Origin: Brienomyrus brachyistius
Taxonomy: Eukaryota > Chordata > Actinopteri > Osteoglossiformes > Mormyridae
Assembly: GCF_023856365.1 (NCBI RefSeq)
Contig: NC_064540.1
Location: 29,504,474-29,568,473, forward strand
Direction: 5' to 3'
DNA length: 64,000 nt
Shown: positions 15,010 through 27,600 of the stretch, piece after piece
Layout of the letters: each line of letters opens with the position of its first letter
How positions within the stretch are numbered: position 1 is the first letter of the stretch
Position numbers and translations under genes: made by a program
The notes under the pieces: model-generated
The model's database searches: none
Seen by the model: the letters and a program-made list of their open reading frames with translations, nothing else
What the model was told of the DNA's origin: nothing

Positions 15010-15190
15010 TGGCACCATATCATTCTATACAAATATACAGCCAACACCACTGATCTACAAGGGAGTAGGCTGTACCATATCATGCTATGCAAATATGCAT
15101 CCAGCACCACTGGTCTAATGGGGAGGGGGTGGCACCATGTCATGCTATGCAAACATACATCCAGGGCCAATGGTCTACAGGGGAGTCGGC
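15010..15190. repeat. three-copy tandem repeat, unit about 60 bp
   Basis: Units start at 15010, 15071 and 15130, each with a (T)GGCACCATATCAT-like start, a CTATGCAAA(T/C)AT core and a GGGGAG(T)-rich end. It abuts the dispersed repeat on its left. It has no coding meaning. Confidence 0.75.
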
Positions 15191-16464
15191 CCGGACAAAC
15201 ACTGCTGTATTTAATGGCTGTAGGAGCCAGTGAGCGGCATGTATAAACATACATCAAGAATATTTAAAAAATTTTGGTAGAATTACTGTTTTAAAATAAG
15301 TATAAAATGTGATATAAAGCATTTGACCAATGATAATTAATAAACACACGCTCGGACTATAGCAGCAGAAGTGCGTAAACCCCTGGAATGTTTGTTTGTG
15401 CGCATGAGCATAAACAAACATTTACTGAAAAAGCATATTTATTAAAATAACTAAGGATTTATTCTGTCAAAGTTTTCCCACGGCCCTTGAGGTTTCCATA
15501 GAGATCCCACGCCCCTTGAGCTCTGCAAGTAGCACAACTTAACTTTCAGTGCCTCCAATTTTCTGTGTTGGTTGGCTGGATTCGTGATGCCTGACAAATC
15601 AGATGGTGTGGTGGGTGGGACATTGCTGTAGACCACAGAGTGGTAAGTACAGGCAGTGAGAGGCATGTTTGAGACAAAGCAGTGCTTTTTAAAAAATATA
15701 TTTATTTTATTGTTGGAAAAAATTACTAATACCCATAGCCATAAAAATGCTAAATATCGGCACCAATAATCGGTCAGGCCAATAATTGATCAACTTCTAG
15801 TGTGAAGATTTGTGGGAATATACTAATATGGTAACATTGTACTTTGTAGACTCAGAAAAGGGGCTTTACTGTGTTCTGATGTAAATTACAGGTGGTCCTA
15901 TAGAAATATATTGTCGCTATTCAATGAAAAAATATGTATAGCCAAAATTCCATAAAAAATGCATTTCAGATAAAATCAGACAGAAAGAAAAAGAATTAAT
16001 TCTCATTATAAGTGAAAGTTACAATGCAAAGCTATAATCATTCTGCACAGACATCCAGTTCTTTTTATCCTAATCTTTTTTGTGCCTCCGATAAGCTACT
16101 GTCCAATATACTAGTACATGTTTATGATTTTTATCGGCGTGGGATAGGGAGACATATGCCACCAAAAAATATATTTTAATTATTGGGGATCTTTATTATC
16201 GGCTAGACCACTAAGAGGGTCTAGTTGGTTTCTTTCACACCGTTTAACCATATATAAAAGAATGAAGAAAAAGAACAGGAATAACATACATAATGTTCTA
16301 TGGTTTGAATTTGGCAATAACTTATTTCTCCCCGTACGCTCTGGAATAATCGATAAAAGATTTAAATAAATAAGGTGCAAAATAAAAATATCATATATGC
16401 TCAGAAAGTGGTACGAAACATATGGCAGTGGTAACGGTAGGAGGACAAAAAACAAGCTCCATAA
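15191..16464. other. no recognisable gene
   Basis: AT-rich intergenic DNA. Short reading frames on the minus strand at 15451-15666 and 16180-16506 show no family motif and no exon structure. Confidence 0.45.
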
Positions 16465-16469
16465 GCATC

Positions 16470-16778
16470 TGTGATGCCCGACTCGTCCGCTCCTCGTGTG
16501 TGCCACGCCCCCCCCCCCCCCCCCCGATTACCCACGTGTGCTTCCCTGATCGTCTCCTGCTGTGTCCGATTACTTTGATTAGTCCTGTCCTATTTTAAGT
16601 CCTGGTCTTGCGTGTTTCCCTTGTCTGTCATTGATGTTAGTTGGCGTCAGATGTTTCCCAGTCCTTGTTCTCCCATTAAACCCCGTTTGGCCCGTATTCC
16701 GCCTGTCTGCCTGCTTTCTGCCCGTCTCCCTGCCCGAACAACCACTCACTCACTCAGCGATTTCGGCCGATCATGACA
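16470..16778 (+). repeat. solo LTR with 5-bp target duplication
   Basis: Begins TGTGATGCCCGACTCG and ends CCGATCATGACA (TG...CA), flanked on both sides by GCATC (16465-16469 and 16779-16783). Inside are a TATA-like CTATTTTAAGT and a polyadenylation-like CCCATTAAACCCCG. There is no internal retroelement sequence on either side, so it is the product of LTR-LTR recombination. A poly-C tract lies near 16509-16526. Confidence 0.8.
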
Positions 16779-17316
16779 GCATCACACACAATACATTTGT
16801 CATGTACTACATATGCTTACATTGAACATTAACATACTTACAAGTCAGTTACACTTGCAACTAACTTCTGTAGGTGTGTCAATCCTCCGGATGTGACTCA
16901 GAATTCAGTTAAATAAAATAAATTAAATAACATCCGTAAAACCACTAAGATTGTCCACTCAAGAAAATCCACCATCTCCAATTTAATTAAAGACTTTTTC
17001 GGATGTTTTAGTCATGACATTTCTGTTATTCAGATTAATCCTGGACCTTTCTTGCTATAATTGAACTCCAGTTAATCCCAGATGGTGGAGTACACCGGAT
17101 TCGCCTCAGTCGATATTACAATCCACGGATCTGCTACGTAGGACTCGGTTCAGAGGTTGGGAAATCACTACAACTTAACACAATGTCAGTCGAGAAGACC
17201 GTTCAGGCCTGATGATTCTTATAACTCCTCAGATGCTCAGCTGTCACTTGTCGTATCTAAACTTGTGAGTGCCTGAGCCGGTGTTTTTTATAACTGAGCT
17301 TGTGCATGCTGCAGAG

Positions 17317-20167
17317 TGTCTCGCAGTACGATGCACGGAGCACAGACAAAAGAGCAGGATGCCAAGAGTCGGGAAAATACTGGGTTTTAATTAAATGGAA
17401 GGTAAGCGAACGCAGACTGACAATACAATGACTGGAGTGGGGAAACACACTTAAACGCAGACTTAAATACATTGAACTAATGGCAGCAACAGGAAACAGC
17501 TGATAAACATAGTGAATCCACACGAGGTTAACGAGGGGGCATGGCACAAAAGTGGGGGAAACAAGTGACAACATCAATGGGACACAGGGAACAGCAACTG
17601 TACAAAGGACAAACAATACAAGAAGCCAGAGAACAACTGCGCAAAAGGCAAACACGAAGAGGGACACCAAGGACGGGAACACAGAACCAAACATCAAGGA
17701 AGGGGACAACATCAGGGGGCACACCCACAGGAGGCACATAGGGACCAGCTCGGAATGAAGGCACAGAGGGACAGGGAGGAAACACAGAGGGCACAAAGGC
17801 ACAGAGGGATGGAGAGCAAACACAGGGGGCACAAAGGAACCAGAAGGGAAGAATGGTGGAGCAGGACGGAGAGTAAACATAGGGGGCAAGGAAGAAGCAA
17901 AGGGCAAGGGGAAATGGGGAGCAGGAAGGACTCTCGGTGGGCGTGAGGTGGAAGCTGCCGGAGCAGTAGGTGACCGCAAGACTAGAGCAGGGGCTGAAAG
18001 TGGCGAGGAGGAAGGCAAAGGGGTTGGTGGAGAAGGTAATGAGGAAGGCGGAGGGAAGGAGGGAACCGTAGCTGCGGCAGGCAGAGGCAACACAGAAGCC
18101 GAGGGTGATCGCCGAGCTGGAGCCTGGGGAAGCAAAGGCGAGTCAGGGAGTTGACCCCAGCGTCGGTGTCCTCTCCCTTTCTGGGAGACCAAGAGACGGG
18201 AACCTGGCCAAGATCCGCCATGAGGTGGTGGTTGCGGTGATTCACCGGAGTAGTGTAAAGGGAACAGTCAGGGTAATCCCCAACGAATCCCACTCCAGCT
18301 CCATCAAGGAGGGAGGAGCAGTGGTCAAGCCATCAGGGACTACCTTGGGACCAGGGACTGTAGCTATGGAAACCGGGGACATGGGAGCAGGGTCAGGAAC
18401 TAGGAATACTGGGACCAGAGGGTCAGGAATGTGGGGGACTGGAACTGGATGGTCAGGAGCCAGGGGAACTGCCGTCGGGGGGTCAGGGACCCAGGTAGTT
18501 GTAGCCGAGGGGTCAGGGGTCAAGGGCACTGTAGTCGAAGGGTCAGGGGCCAGGGGAGCTGCGGCTGAGGGGTCAGGGAAGGCGGGGCAGGAACAGGCAG
18601 AGCAGGAACCTCAGGCATGGGGACCTCGGGCGTCAGAGCAGGAACCTCAGGTGCTGGAGCAGGAACCTAGGATGTGGGGACCTCGGGCATTGGAGCAGGA
18701 ACTACAGGAGCCAGAGCAGAAACCACAAGGGCCAGAGCATCAGTGTAGGAACCTCGGAGGGCGGCACGTCAGCTGCCGGTATGGGAACCACTGGAGCATC
18801 AGCCATGGGACTGGAATTGCAGATGGCGGCGCGTCATTCACCGGGACTGGAACCGCAGAGGGCGGCGCATCATTCACCGGGACTGGAACCGCAGAGGGTG
18901 ACACGTCGGCCACAGGAGCTAGAGCCTCACAGGGTGGCACATTGGCCACTGGGGCTGGAACCGCAGGAGTGGGTACCACAAGGACTGGAACCGCAGAGGG
19001 CGGTGCAGGAGCCGTCAGGATGAGAACCACAGAGGGCAGTACAGGGGCCACCAGGATGGGAACCATGAGGGTGGTGCAAGGGCTGCCAGGATGAGAACCA
19101 TGGAGGGTGGTGCAGGGGCCACCAGGGTGAGAACTTCTGGGGCCAGAGCAGGGACTAGAACCTAGGGGGCCAGAGTGTCAGCTGCCAGAACCTCAGGGGG
19201 TGACGCATCGGATGCCGGGACGGGAACCATGGGGAGCAGTGCGTTGGTCGCCGGAACGGGAACCACGGAGGGCAGCGCATCAGCTGCCAGGACTGGAACC
19301 TCAGAGGGAGGAGCAGGGGGTTGCCTGTCAGGTGCAGGTGCAGCAGAGATCTTGGGCGCCGCTGCGTCTCCTTTCGAGGGAGCCTATTTATTCCTCCACT
19401 GGAGAAGCTTTGTCATGGTTTGCTCTGCTCTTTCCAGCTTCTGTGGTGGGGAAGTTGGAGTAATTGCCACTAATTTCCTCCTAAGCTGCTCCAGGAGCAG
19501 GGCAGCCCCTGGGGAGTCTTGCACTGCTGGCTCCCCCATTACTTGCTAGTAAAGCCCTTGAAGGGTAAAGAAGCACAGCCCTTCCGCCTTTGCCACCGAA
19601 CTGACACACCAGGGGTGACGTAGAGTTCGGGCTGCCTGGGCAGCAGGGGGAGAAGCAGTCCATTGTCCAAGTGCTCCTGCTGCATTATGGCATCTGCCAC
19701 TTCGCCCGTTAGCTGCTGCAGATTGGCTTGTACCTCCTCTGTGAGGGGCAAGTTATTGGGCGGGAATATTTGCTCCAAAATCTCCCTCGATCGGATAGTG
19801 AGGGTTCAAGCCACAGGTTGGTTCAGCCAGTATATTACCTCGTTGATTAGGTTGAGGTATTCCTCCTCCGTGAGGCGAGTTGTCTTGCTTTCGAGTCCGG
19901 TCATTCTGTCTTGCAGTACAGCGCACAGAGCACAGACAAAGGAGCAGGATGCCAGGACTCAGGAAAATACTGGGTTTTAATTAAAGGGAAGGCAAGCAAA
20001 CACAGACTGACAATACAATGACCAGACTGGGGAAATAAACTTAAACATGACCTTAAATACATTGAACTAATGACAGCAACAGGAAACAGCTTGTAAAAAC
20101 GGGGAATCCACACAAAGTTAATGAGGGGGCGTGGCACATAAAAGGAGCAGACGATTGGGGCAGGACA
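17317..20167 (-). mobile_element. LTR-flanked non-autonomous element (LARD-like), no polymerase
   Basis: Two direct repeats, 17317-17570 and 19907-20167, are about 80-85% identical by eye and run from TGTC to GACA. On the minus strand each has a TATA-like TGTATTTAAGG and an AATTAAAACCC site followed by a GTCTGTGCTCTGTGC-type end, the order expected of an LTR. Flanks CAGAG and CAGAA fit a 5-bp duplication. The 2.3-kb interior has no RT, integrase or RNase H. Directly after the presumed 5' LTR the minus strand reads MTGLESKTTRLTEEEYLNLI, then PPNNLPLTEEVQANLQQLTG, then a very Pro-rich repetitive tract. Orientation is inferred from those signals. I see no clear primer-binding site or polypurine tract. 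Confidence 0.65.
17571..19100 (-). other. Pro/Ser-rich low-complexity reading region inside the LARD
   Basis: On the minus strand 17257-18192 and 18740-19066 remain open over 311 and 108 codons. The first is Pro/Ser/Leu-rich throughout; the second repeats a VPVPVNDAPPSA unit in tandem. The plus strand is correspondingly G-rich and also stays open (18105-19094). Long open frames on both strands over such biased sequence point to composition rather than selection, although a rapidly evolving repetitive gag-like protein on the minus strand cannot be excluded. Confidence 0.4.
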
Positions 20168-20368
20168 CAGAAGCTGAACTGGTATTCACCATACCTAAGC
20201 TTGTGCGTGCCTCAAAAGCTTAGCCGGTAATCACTGTATCTAAGCTTGTGCATGCCTCAGAGGTTTAGCTTAGGCTGTCCGTAACTCAGCTTAGGCAGTC
20301 GTATCGGGTCCTGGTGAAATAGGGTTGAGTCAGAGGCTGCAAGAGAGTGTTGTATGTAGTGAAACTAA

Positions 20369-20520
20369 TATGTGACCCTCTAGCACAAACCCGTCCGGAA
20401 GTTGCATGGCCGTATTTTTAGATATTTTTTGAGGATTTTTTGTGCTCTTTCATTTGATACCATAATCCTAATTTCTAATTTTTGACCAAAGTGTACAGTT
20501 TTGTGCTGGAGGATCACATA
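20369..20520. mobile_element. 152-bp MITE with terminal inverted repeats
   Basis: Left end TATGTGACCCTCTAGCACAA and right end (opposite strand) TATGTGATCCTCCAGCACAA form about 20-bp inverted repeats, each starting with TA, the usual Tc1/mariner-type target. The interior is too short to code. Confidence 0.75.
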
Positions 20521-20727
20521 TACCCAAGCCAAATGGCAGTTTAACTTTGACCAGGGAAATAAACCCAATATACTAGAAACATACTGAAATATATATACTT
20601 GGCTGTCAGACAGCCAAGCAATCAAAGCACAGTTTATTCACAATTAGTCTAAAACACATCAATTTAACCAAATTAACATAATTCTAACATGTGGCCACAA
20701 ACTCAAATATACCATTAAGTCTGAAAC

Positions 20728-22424
20728 ATCCATCAATCCATCCATCCATCCATCCATCCATCCATCCATCATCTACCGCTTTTCCGGGTTGCGGGGGCAG
20801 CAGTCTAAGCAGGGAAACCCAGACTTCCCTCTCCCCGGCCACTTCGTCCAAATCCCGAGGCATTCCCAGGCCAGCTGAGAGACATAGTCTCTCCAGCGTG
20901 TCCTGGGTCTTCCCCGGGGCCTCCTCCCAATGGGACATGCCCAGAACACCTCACCAGGGAGGCGTCTAGGAGGCATCCTAATCAGATGCCCGAGCCACCT
21001 CATCTGGCTCCTCTCAATGGGGAGGAGCAGCGGCTCTACTCTGAGTCTCTCCCGAATGACTGAGCTCCTTACCCTATCTCTAAGGGAGAACCCAGCCACC
21101 CTGCGGAGGAAACTCATTTCGGCCGCTTACACCCGCAATCTTGTTCTTTCGCTCACTACCCATAGCTCATGACCATAGGTGAGGGTATGAACGTAGATCG
21201 ACTGGTAAATCGAGAGCTTCGCCTTTTGGCTCAGCTCTCTCTTCACCATGACAGATCGATGTAGCGCCCGCATGACTCCTGATGCCGCACCGATCCGCCT
21301 GTCGATCTCCCGTTCCATCGTTCCCCTACTCGTGAACAAGACCCTGAGATACTTAAACTCCTCCAATTAGGGGAGGACCCCATCCCCAACCCGGAGAGAG
21401 CATTCTACCCTTTTCCGGCTGAAAACCATGGTCTCGGATTTGGAGGTGCTGATTCTCATCCCAGCCGCTTCGCAATCGGCTGCGAACTGTTCCAGTGAGA
21501 GTCGAAGGTCACGGTCTGATGAGACCAACAGAACCACATCATCTGCAAAAAGCAGAGACCTAATCCTGAGGTCCCCAAACCGGACACCCTCAATGCCCTG
21601 GCTGCGCCTAGAAATTCCGTCCATAAAAACTATGAACAAAATCGGTGACAAAGGGCAGCCCGGATGGAGTCCAACCCTCATCGGAAATGAGTCCGACTTA
21701 TTGCCGCCCATGCGGACCAGGCTCTGGCACCAGTCATACAGGGACCGAACCGCCCTTAAAAGGAAGCCCGGTACCCCATACACCCGGAGCACTCCCCACA
21801 GGACTCCCCGAGGGACACAGTCGAATGCCTTGTCCAAGTCCACAAAACATATTGACTGGTCGGGCAAACTCCCATGAACCCTCCAAAACCCTGCTGAGAG
21901 TATAGAGCTGGTCCACTGTTCCACGGCCAGGGCGAAAACCACACTGTTCCACCTGAATCCGAGCTTCGACAATCCGGCGGACCCTCCTCTCCAGGACCCC
22001 TGAATAGACCTTACCAGGGAGGCTGAGGAGTGTGATCCCCCTGTAGTTAGAGCACACCCTCCGGTCCCCTTTCTTAAAGAGGGGGACCACCACCCCGATG
22101 TCCACGCGATGCCGCAGATGCGTGTCAACCAGGACAGCCCCGCAACATCCAGAGCCTTGAGGAACTCCGGGCAAATCTCATCCACCCCCGGGGCCCGGCC
22201 ACCAAGGAGCTTTTTAACCACCTCAGCGACCTCCACCCCAGAGATAGGTGAGTCCACCTCCAAGTTCCCACACTCTGCTTCCATATCGGAAGGCGTGTCG
22301 GTGGGATTGACGAGGTCTTCGAAGTATTCCTTCCACCGACCCAAAACGTCCCGAGTTGAGGTCAGCAGCGCTCCATCCCCACCATAAATAGTGTTGATGC
22401 TGTACCGCTTTCCCACCCTTTTTT
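20728..22424 (-). mobile_element. non-LTR retrotransposon (LINE), 5'-truncated
   Basis: On the minus strand 22416-21367 stays open for 349 codons with reverse-transcriptase landmarks: YRGITLLSLPGKVYSGVL (in a shifted frame), FVDLDKAFDCVPRGVLWGVL, GLHPGCPLSPILFIVFMDGI and the catalytic LLFADDVVLL box. The C-terminal part continues after a stop (EEFKYLRVLFTSRG, then RRPRGRPRTRWRDYVSQLA), and the element ends in a (GGAT)n tail at 20728-20771, so the 3' end is on the left. The endonuclease is missing. Several stops and shifts mean it is inactive but fairly young. The family is abundant in fish; I suspect the RTE/Expander group but cannot confirm it. Confidence 0.88.
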
Positions 22425-22670
22425 ACATTTCATCTGCTCAAGTTCCATTAAATGCACAGGAAATACTACAGGAAGAAAGGTTTCACTTTAAAATTTTGTT
22501 TAAATATGACCTTGCCGTGAATGTCTTTTATGCGACTGCTTCATAACCTATATAACTACAGGCACAATAAAAAATTGCGACTAAAGGTGAAATACTGGAA
22601 CCCTAGTGATACCAAGCAGAGCTTTTCAGGACAATACTGTTCTTTCTGACTGCATTGCTAACAGAGGTTA
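22425..22670. other. spacer between LINE and Tc1
   Basis: AT-rich spacer with no recognisable gene. It lies between the truncated 5' end of the LINE and the left terminus of the Tc1 element. Confidence 0.4.
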
Positions 22671-24244
22671 CAGTCAAAGTTAAAAGTTTGTGAACCCGTT
22701 GGAATTTACTATATTTATGTATAATTCCCATATAAAACATGGTCATATTTCCATGTAAATCACAATAATGAACAAACACAGTCTCTTATAACTAAAGATA
22801 CACATATTGTCAGAGAATTCTTGATCATATTGAATAATTCATTCAAACTGTGAAACTGAAGATTGGAAAAAGTAAGTGAACCCTAAGCTAATGACTTTTT
22901 AAAAAGCTCATATTAGTCAGAATTTAGCAAACCTGGAGTCAATTTAATGAAAAGGGGTCAGAGGTGTGACCTAGAATTACTTTGATTGATGAAAAACACT
23001 AAAGAGTTTGAGCTTTTGACAAGAAGCATATCCAGATGAGAATCATACCTCGCACAAAAGAGCTACGATCAAGAATTGTTCATTTACATAAGGCTGGAAA
23101 GGGTTAGAAAGTCATCTCAGATATTTTAGATATTCATCAGTCTACTTTTAGGCAAGTTGTCTATAAATGGAGACAATTTGGTATCGTGCCTACTCTGCCT
23201 AGAATTGGGTGCCCTGCCAAAATGGCCCCAAGAGCACAATGCAAAGTGAGCAATGATGTAAAGAAGAACCCTAGAGTAACAGCGAATGACATGAGGAAGT
23301 CATTAGAAGCAGGTAACATCTTTATTCATGATTCAACAATACGCTACACACTGAACAAGAAAGGAGTCCCTGGCAGGACACCGAGGAGGAAGCCACTGCT
23401 GTCAAAAAGAACATTGGTACATACCTGAAGTTTGCAATAGAGCACTCGGACACTCCACAATGGTCCTGGGAAAATGTTTTCTGGAGTGATGAAACCAAAA
23501 TTGAACTATTTGGGAGGAACAAGCAGAACTTCATTTGGCGTAAAAGGGGTACTGCATATCAACATCAAAACATCATCCCTACAGTAAAGTATGGTGAAGG
23601 GAACATCATGATTTGGGCCTGCTTTGCTGTGTCAGGACCTGGACAGCTTGCCATCATTGAGGAGAAAATGAATTCCCAAATTTATCAACAAATTATCCAG
23701 GATAATGTGAAGGTGTCTGTCCGTCAACTGAAGCTCAGAAGACCCCAAATATCACAACAAATCCATGGTACAATGGTTTCAGAAGAACAAAATCTGCCTT
23801 TGGAGTGGCCCAGTCCGAGCCCAGATCTCAGTCCTATTGAGATGCTGTGGAATGACTTGCAGAGAGCCATACACAGAAGACAACCAAAGAATATGGAAGA
23901 GTTAAGGCCGTTCTTCAGGGAAGAATGGGCTAAAATTCCCCCTGCAAGATGTGCAGGTCTGACTTGCAGTTACAGGAAGTGCCTGGTTGTGGTCATTGCT
24001 GCCAAAGAAGGGCCAACCAGTTATTAAATCCAAAGATTCACTTACTTCTTCCACTACCACTGTGAATGTTGAATGCATTTGTATAATAAAGACATGAAAG
24101 AGTAGAATATTTGTGTATTATTGGCTCTAAGCTCATTGTGTCTATCAGTACCTGTGACTTAGATGAAGATCAGATCACTTTTTATGACCAGTTCATGCAG
24201 AGAACCAGATAAATCCAAAGGGTTCACATTTTTTACTTTGACTG
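22671..24244 (+). mobile_element. Tc1-like transposon, full length, inactive
   Basis: Inverted termini CAGTCAAAGTTAAAAGTTTG on the left and, on the opposite strand at the right end, CAGTCAAAGTAAAAAATGTG enclose 1574 bp, the normal Tc1 size. The transposase is broken into frames: a helix-turn-helix-containing N-terminal part (23186-23428, PRIGCPAKMAPRAQCKVSND), an ENVFWSDETKIELFG segment with the first catalytic Asp (about 23470-23515), and WPSPSPDLSPIEMLWNDL with the last catalytic Glu (about 23806-23860). The middle catalytic Asp block is lost at a frameshifted stretch near 23740. Inactive copy. Confidence 0.88.
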
Positions 24245-24389
24245 TTTGTCAGCTTGTGAAGAATGATCTTATAGCCATAAACAGCTGTTATCTTTTTTGC
24301 TAACTTTATCTAATCATGTCCATATAAATTTCAATGAGCATTATTTACACTGGCCTTTTAAACTTTCTTTTTTTTTTTTATCTTGGCCT

Positions 24390-24447
24390 CTATATATACT
24401 GTTGTATCTCTACAGATGAAAGGTTTCTGACACTTTAAGCCCATAAG
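24390..24447 (+). promoter_or_regulatory. candidate TATA box and 5' UTR exon of chitinase 2
   Basis: CTCTATATATACTG at 24389-24402 is a TATA-like element. About 25-30 bp downstream a short stretch ends in CCCATAAG followed by a strong GTAAGA donor (24448), which could be a non-coding first exon spliced toward the ATG at 24640. Inferred from motifs only. Confidence 0.4.
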
Positions 24448-24639
24448 GTAAGACAATTTTTCAGATATTCATTAACTGAGTAACATTTATTTTTGTATGT
24501 CAAAGTATGGATTTTAATAAATTAATATTTATCAGTTTTCTCTGTGTGGTTGTATATTACCATAACTGTGTACTGACTCATGCAGTAATAAAAAGAAAAA
24601 TATCAAAGAGAAAAGAGAAAGACCATCAACAACAAAATT

Positions 24640-27600
24640 ATGAAGATCACCACTTTAACAGGTAATTTGTACAATACAATGCTAAAGTATACTTATACCT
24701 AAAACTTTTCCTTGCTAATGCAAAATTTGTGTAAGATTTGCTCAGCATTAACAAGCTTTTCTCTCCAATTTAGGCTTGTGTCTTTTGCTCTCTCAGTTGG
24801 GTGAGTGACTGAGGATTAAAATGAAATATATAAAAATAATAATTTCATTTATAAGACACTGCCTATAGAGCTCAAAGGAATCTAGTATGTACATTATGTG
24901 CATTTTCTAAATCTTATTCTAAAGTGTCTTTAAAACAAAAATATTCTAAATTTGAATTCTCTATTAATAAGCAGATTTTTTATTTTTTTTTTTTTACCTA
25001 TTTCTTATAATTATTTGGGGTTGAGTATTGTATGACTTCCTAGCGTTAATTCACATGTGAATAAAATGCACATATTGAAAAGCTTAGTATTTCTTATTTC
25101 ATTTTTATTCTTATCCAAATTATTATCATTTCAGGGTATGCCAGAGATATGGTGTGTTACTTCACCAACTGGTCCCAGTACAGACCTGGGACTGGAAAGT
25201 ACCTTCCTGCCAATGTAGACCCTTTCCTGTGTACTCATCTGATATATGCCTTCTCCATGATAAACCATGCAAATGAGCTTGTCACATATGAATGGAATGA
25301 TGAGACTCTCTACAAGTCCTTCAACGAGCTAAAGCACAGGTATGCATACTAACTTGAATGGTGTATGTATGTGCATATATTTTTCTTTATATAATAAATC
25401 TTTATGAAAGTATGATACGTTTAAGTCAAAAGTTAACTGTAAGACTTAAAAAAGTATTGAATTCTCCACTACAGAAATCCCCATCTGAGAACTCTTTTAG
25501 CTGTTGGTGGTTGGAACTTTGGCTCCTATCAGTAAGTCACAATTTATTCTACAAGTTGTGAAAGTGCTTGCAAAAATATTTATGCACTAAATTTCATACT
25601 GGAAAGCTAATAATAATATATGTGGCGAACCTTAGATCAGGAGTGCATAGACTTAAATTTTTATTTTTGTTGAGGACTAAGTATTACAGCTCCTTTCAGG
25701 TTCTCCATCATGGTATCCACACCGGCCAACCGTCAGAAGTTTATACAATCATCTATTAGTTTTCTACGCATTTATGGCTTTGACGGCTTGGACATTGATT
25801 GGGAGTACCCTGGTTCTCGTGGGAGCCCCGCAGAGGATAAACAGAGATTCACACTCCTATGCAAGGTCAGATATCATCTGTGGTTCTTTATTAAATGTGA
25901 TTATGCTATGCAAATATGAAAATAATGATTGATAATCTTTTGTTATGTAGGAGCTTCTTGAGGCTTATGAGGTTGAGAGCAAAGAAACAGGACGTCGTAG
26001 ATTATTGGTCACAGCTGCAGTGGCTGCTGGAAAAGGCACAATCGATGCTGGCTATGAAATTGCTGAGATCGCTAAGTAAGTCTGGGTTTAAATAATTATT
26101 TTGTCTTTAGATGTTCAGATAAACAGTGATACATTGCTTAACAATTGAAATACTTCTGTTCAATGTAGTTAAATGATTTCATCATTGTGCAAACATCATA
26201 AAGTGTACTTAAGCAAACCTAGACGGCATGACTTACTACACACCTAGGCTACAGTAAACATTTTGAAAGAGTACTCTCTAAAATAGTGATAATGATAAAA
26301 GGTACAGTATAGTACATATATAAACCAGTTGCATGGTTATCAAGTATTATGTCCTGTACATTGCTACACAATGCGTGTATAGTATGTACAAAATTGTACT
26401 AATGTGGCAGCATAGTAGGTTGGTTTACACCAGTATCACCACAAACACTGATGCACTACGACATCACCAGGCAATAGGAATTTTTCAGCAATGTTGCAAT
26501 CTTATGGGACTACCGTCATAAATGCGGTCCTTCGTTGACTCTAACGTTGTGGTGCATGGCCCCATCTATATAAACACACACATACACAAACACACACAAG
26601 CACAGTGGTTTGTAATTATATCTTAGTGAAGATTCTCCATTCATTTCTATGGGAAAAACTCCCAAAATGATGACTTTAACCCCTACCCAGCCCTAACCTT
26701 AACCATAACTATAACCATAACCAATCAAAATGCAAGACTTTTGACATTTTTAGTTTTTTTGATTGCATTCTCAAATCTTTGTGGGGACGTGAGAAATGGT
26801 CCCCACAATGTCAAAATAACAGGTTTTTATTACTTTGTTCGGGTCATTTGGTCCCACGATGAAAACACCAACACACACACAAACGGACACACACACAATA
26901 TATGAACAAAGGTATTGGGACAGACCACTGAATTAAGGTGTTTCATTCAGACCAATTGCCACAGGTGTATAAAATCAAGCACCTACCCATGTAGCCAGGT
27001 TTACAAACATTTGTGAAAGGATGGGTTGTTCTGCAGACCTGAGTGAATTCAGGCATTGTACTGTCATAGGATGTCACCACTGCAGTCCAAAAAGTCAGTT
27101 TGTGATATTTCTTCCCTGTTAGATATTCCACAGTAAACTGTAAGTGGTATGATTGCAAAGTGGAAGTGTTTTGGGCCAACAGAAACTGAAGTAGCAGGCC
27201 ATGTAAAGCTCTCTTAACTCAATAACTCCAGAGTTCCAAATTTCCTCTGTCATTAATCTGAGCACAGAAACTTTGTGCTGGGAACTTCCTGTAATAGACT
27301 TCTATGGGTGAGCAGCTGCAACCCTCACATCACCAAACACAATGCCAAGAGTCAGATGAAGTGGTGTAAATCTTGCTGCTACAGGAGTATGTTCTGTGGA
27401 GAGATGAATCATGCTTCTCTGTTTGGAAATCTGATGGATGAGTCTGAGTTTGGCAGATGTCAGGAGAACCTTACCTGCCTAACTGCTTTGTGTCGTCTGT
27501 AAAGTTTGGTGTAGGAGGGATAATGGTATGGGGTTGTTTTTCAGAAGTTAGGCTAGGCCCCCTTGTTCCAGTGAAAGGAACTCTGAATTTTTCAGCACAC

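Noticed and set aside
15010..15190. CRISPR-like repeat array
   Set aside because: Whole 60-bp units repeat without unique spacers, in a vertebrate genome.
17257..19094. Long open frames of 311 and 329 codons on opposite strands as host genes
   Set aside because: Both strands are open at once because the DNA is strongly G-rich on one strand. The translations are low-complexity and lie inside an LTR-flanked element.
23186..24027. Host gene with a helix-turn-helix domain
   Set aside because: It is the broken transposase of a Tc1 element with matching inverted ends at 22671 and 24244.
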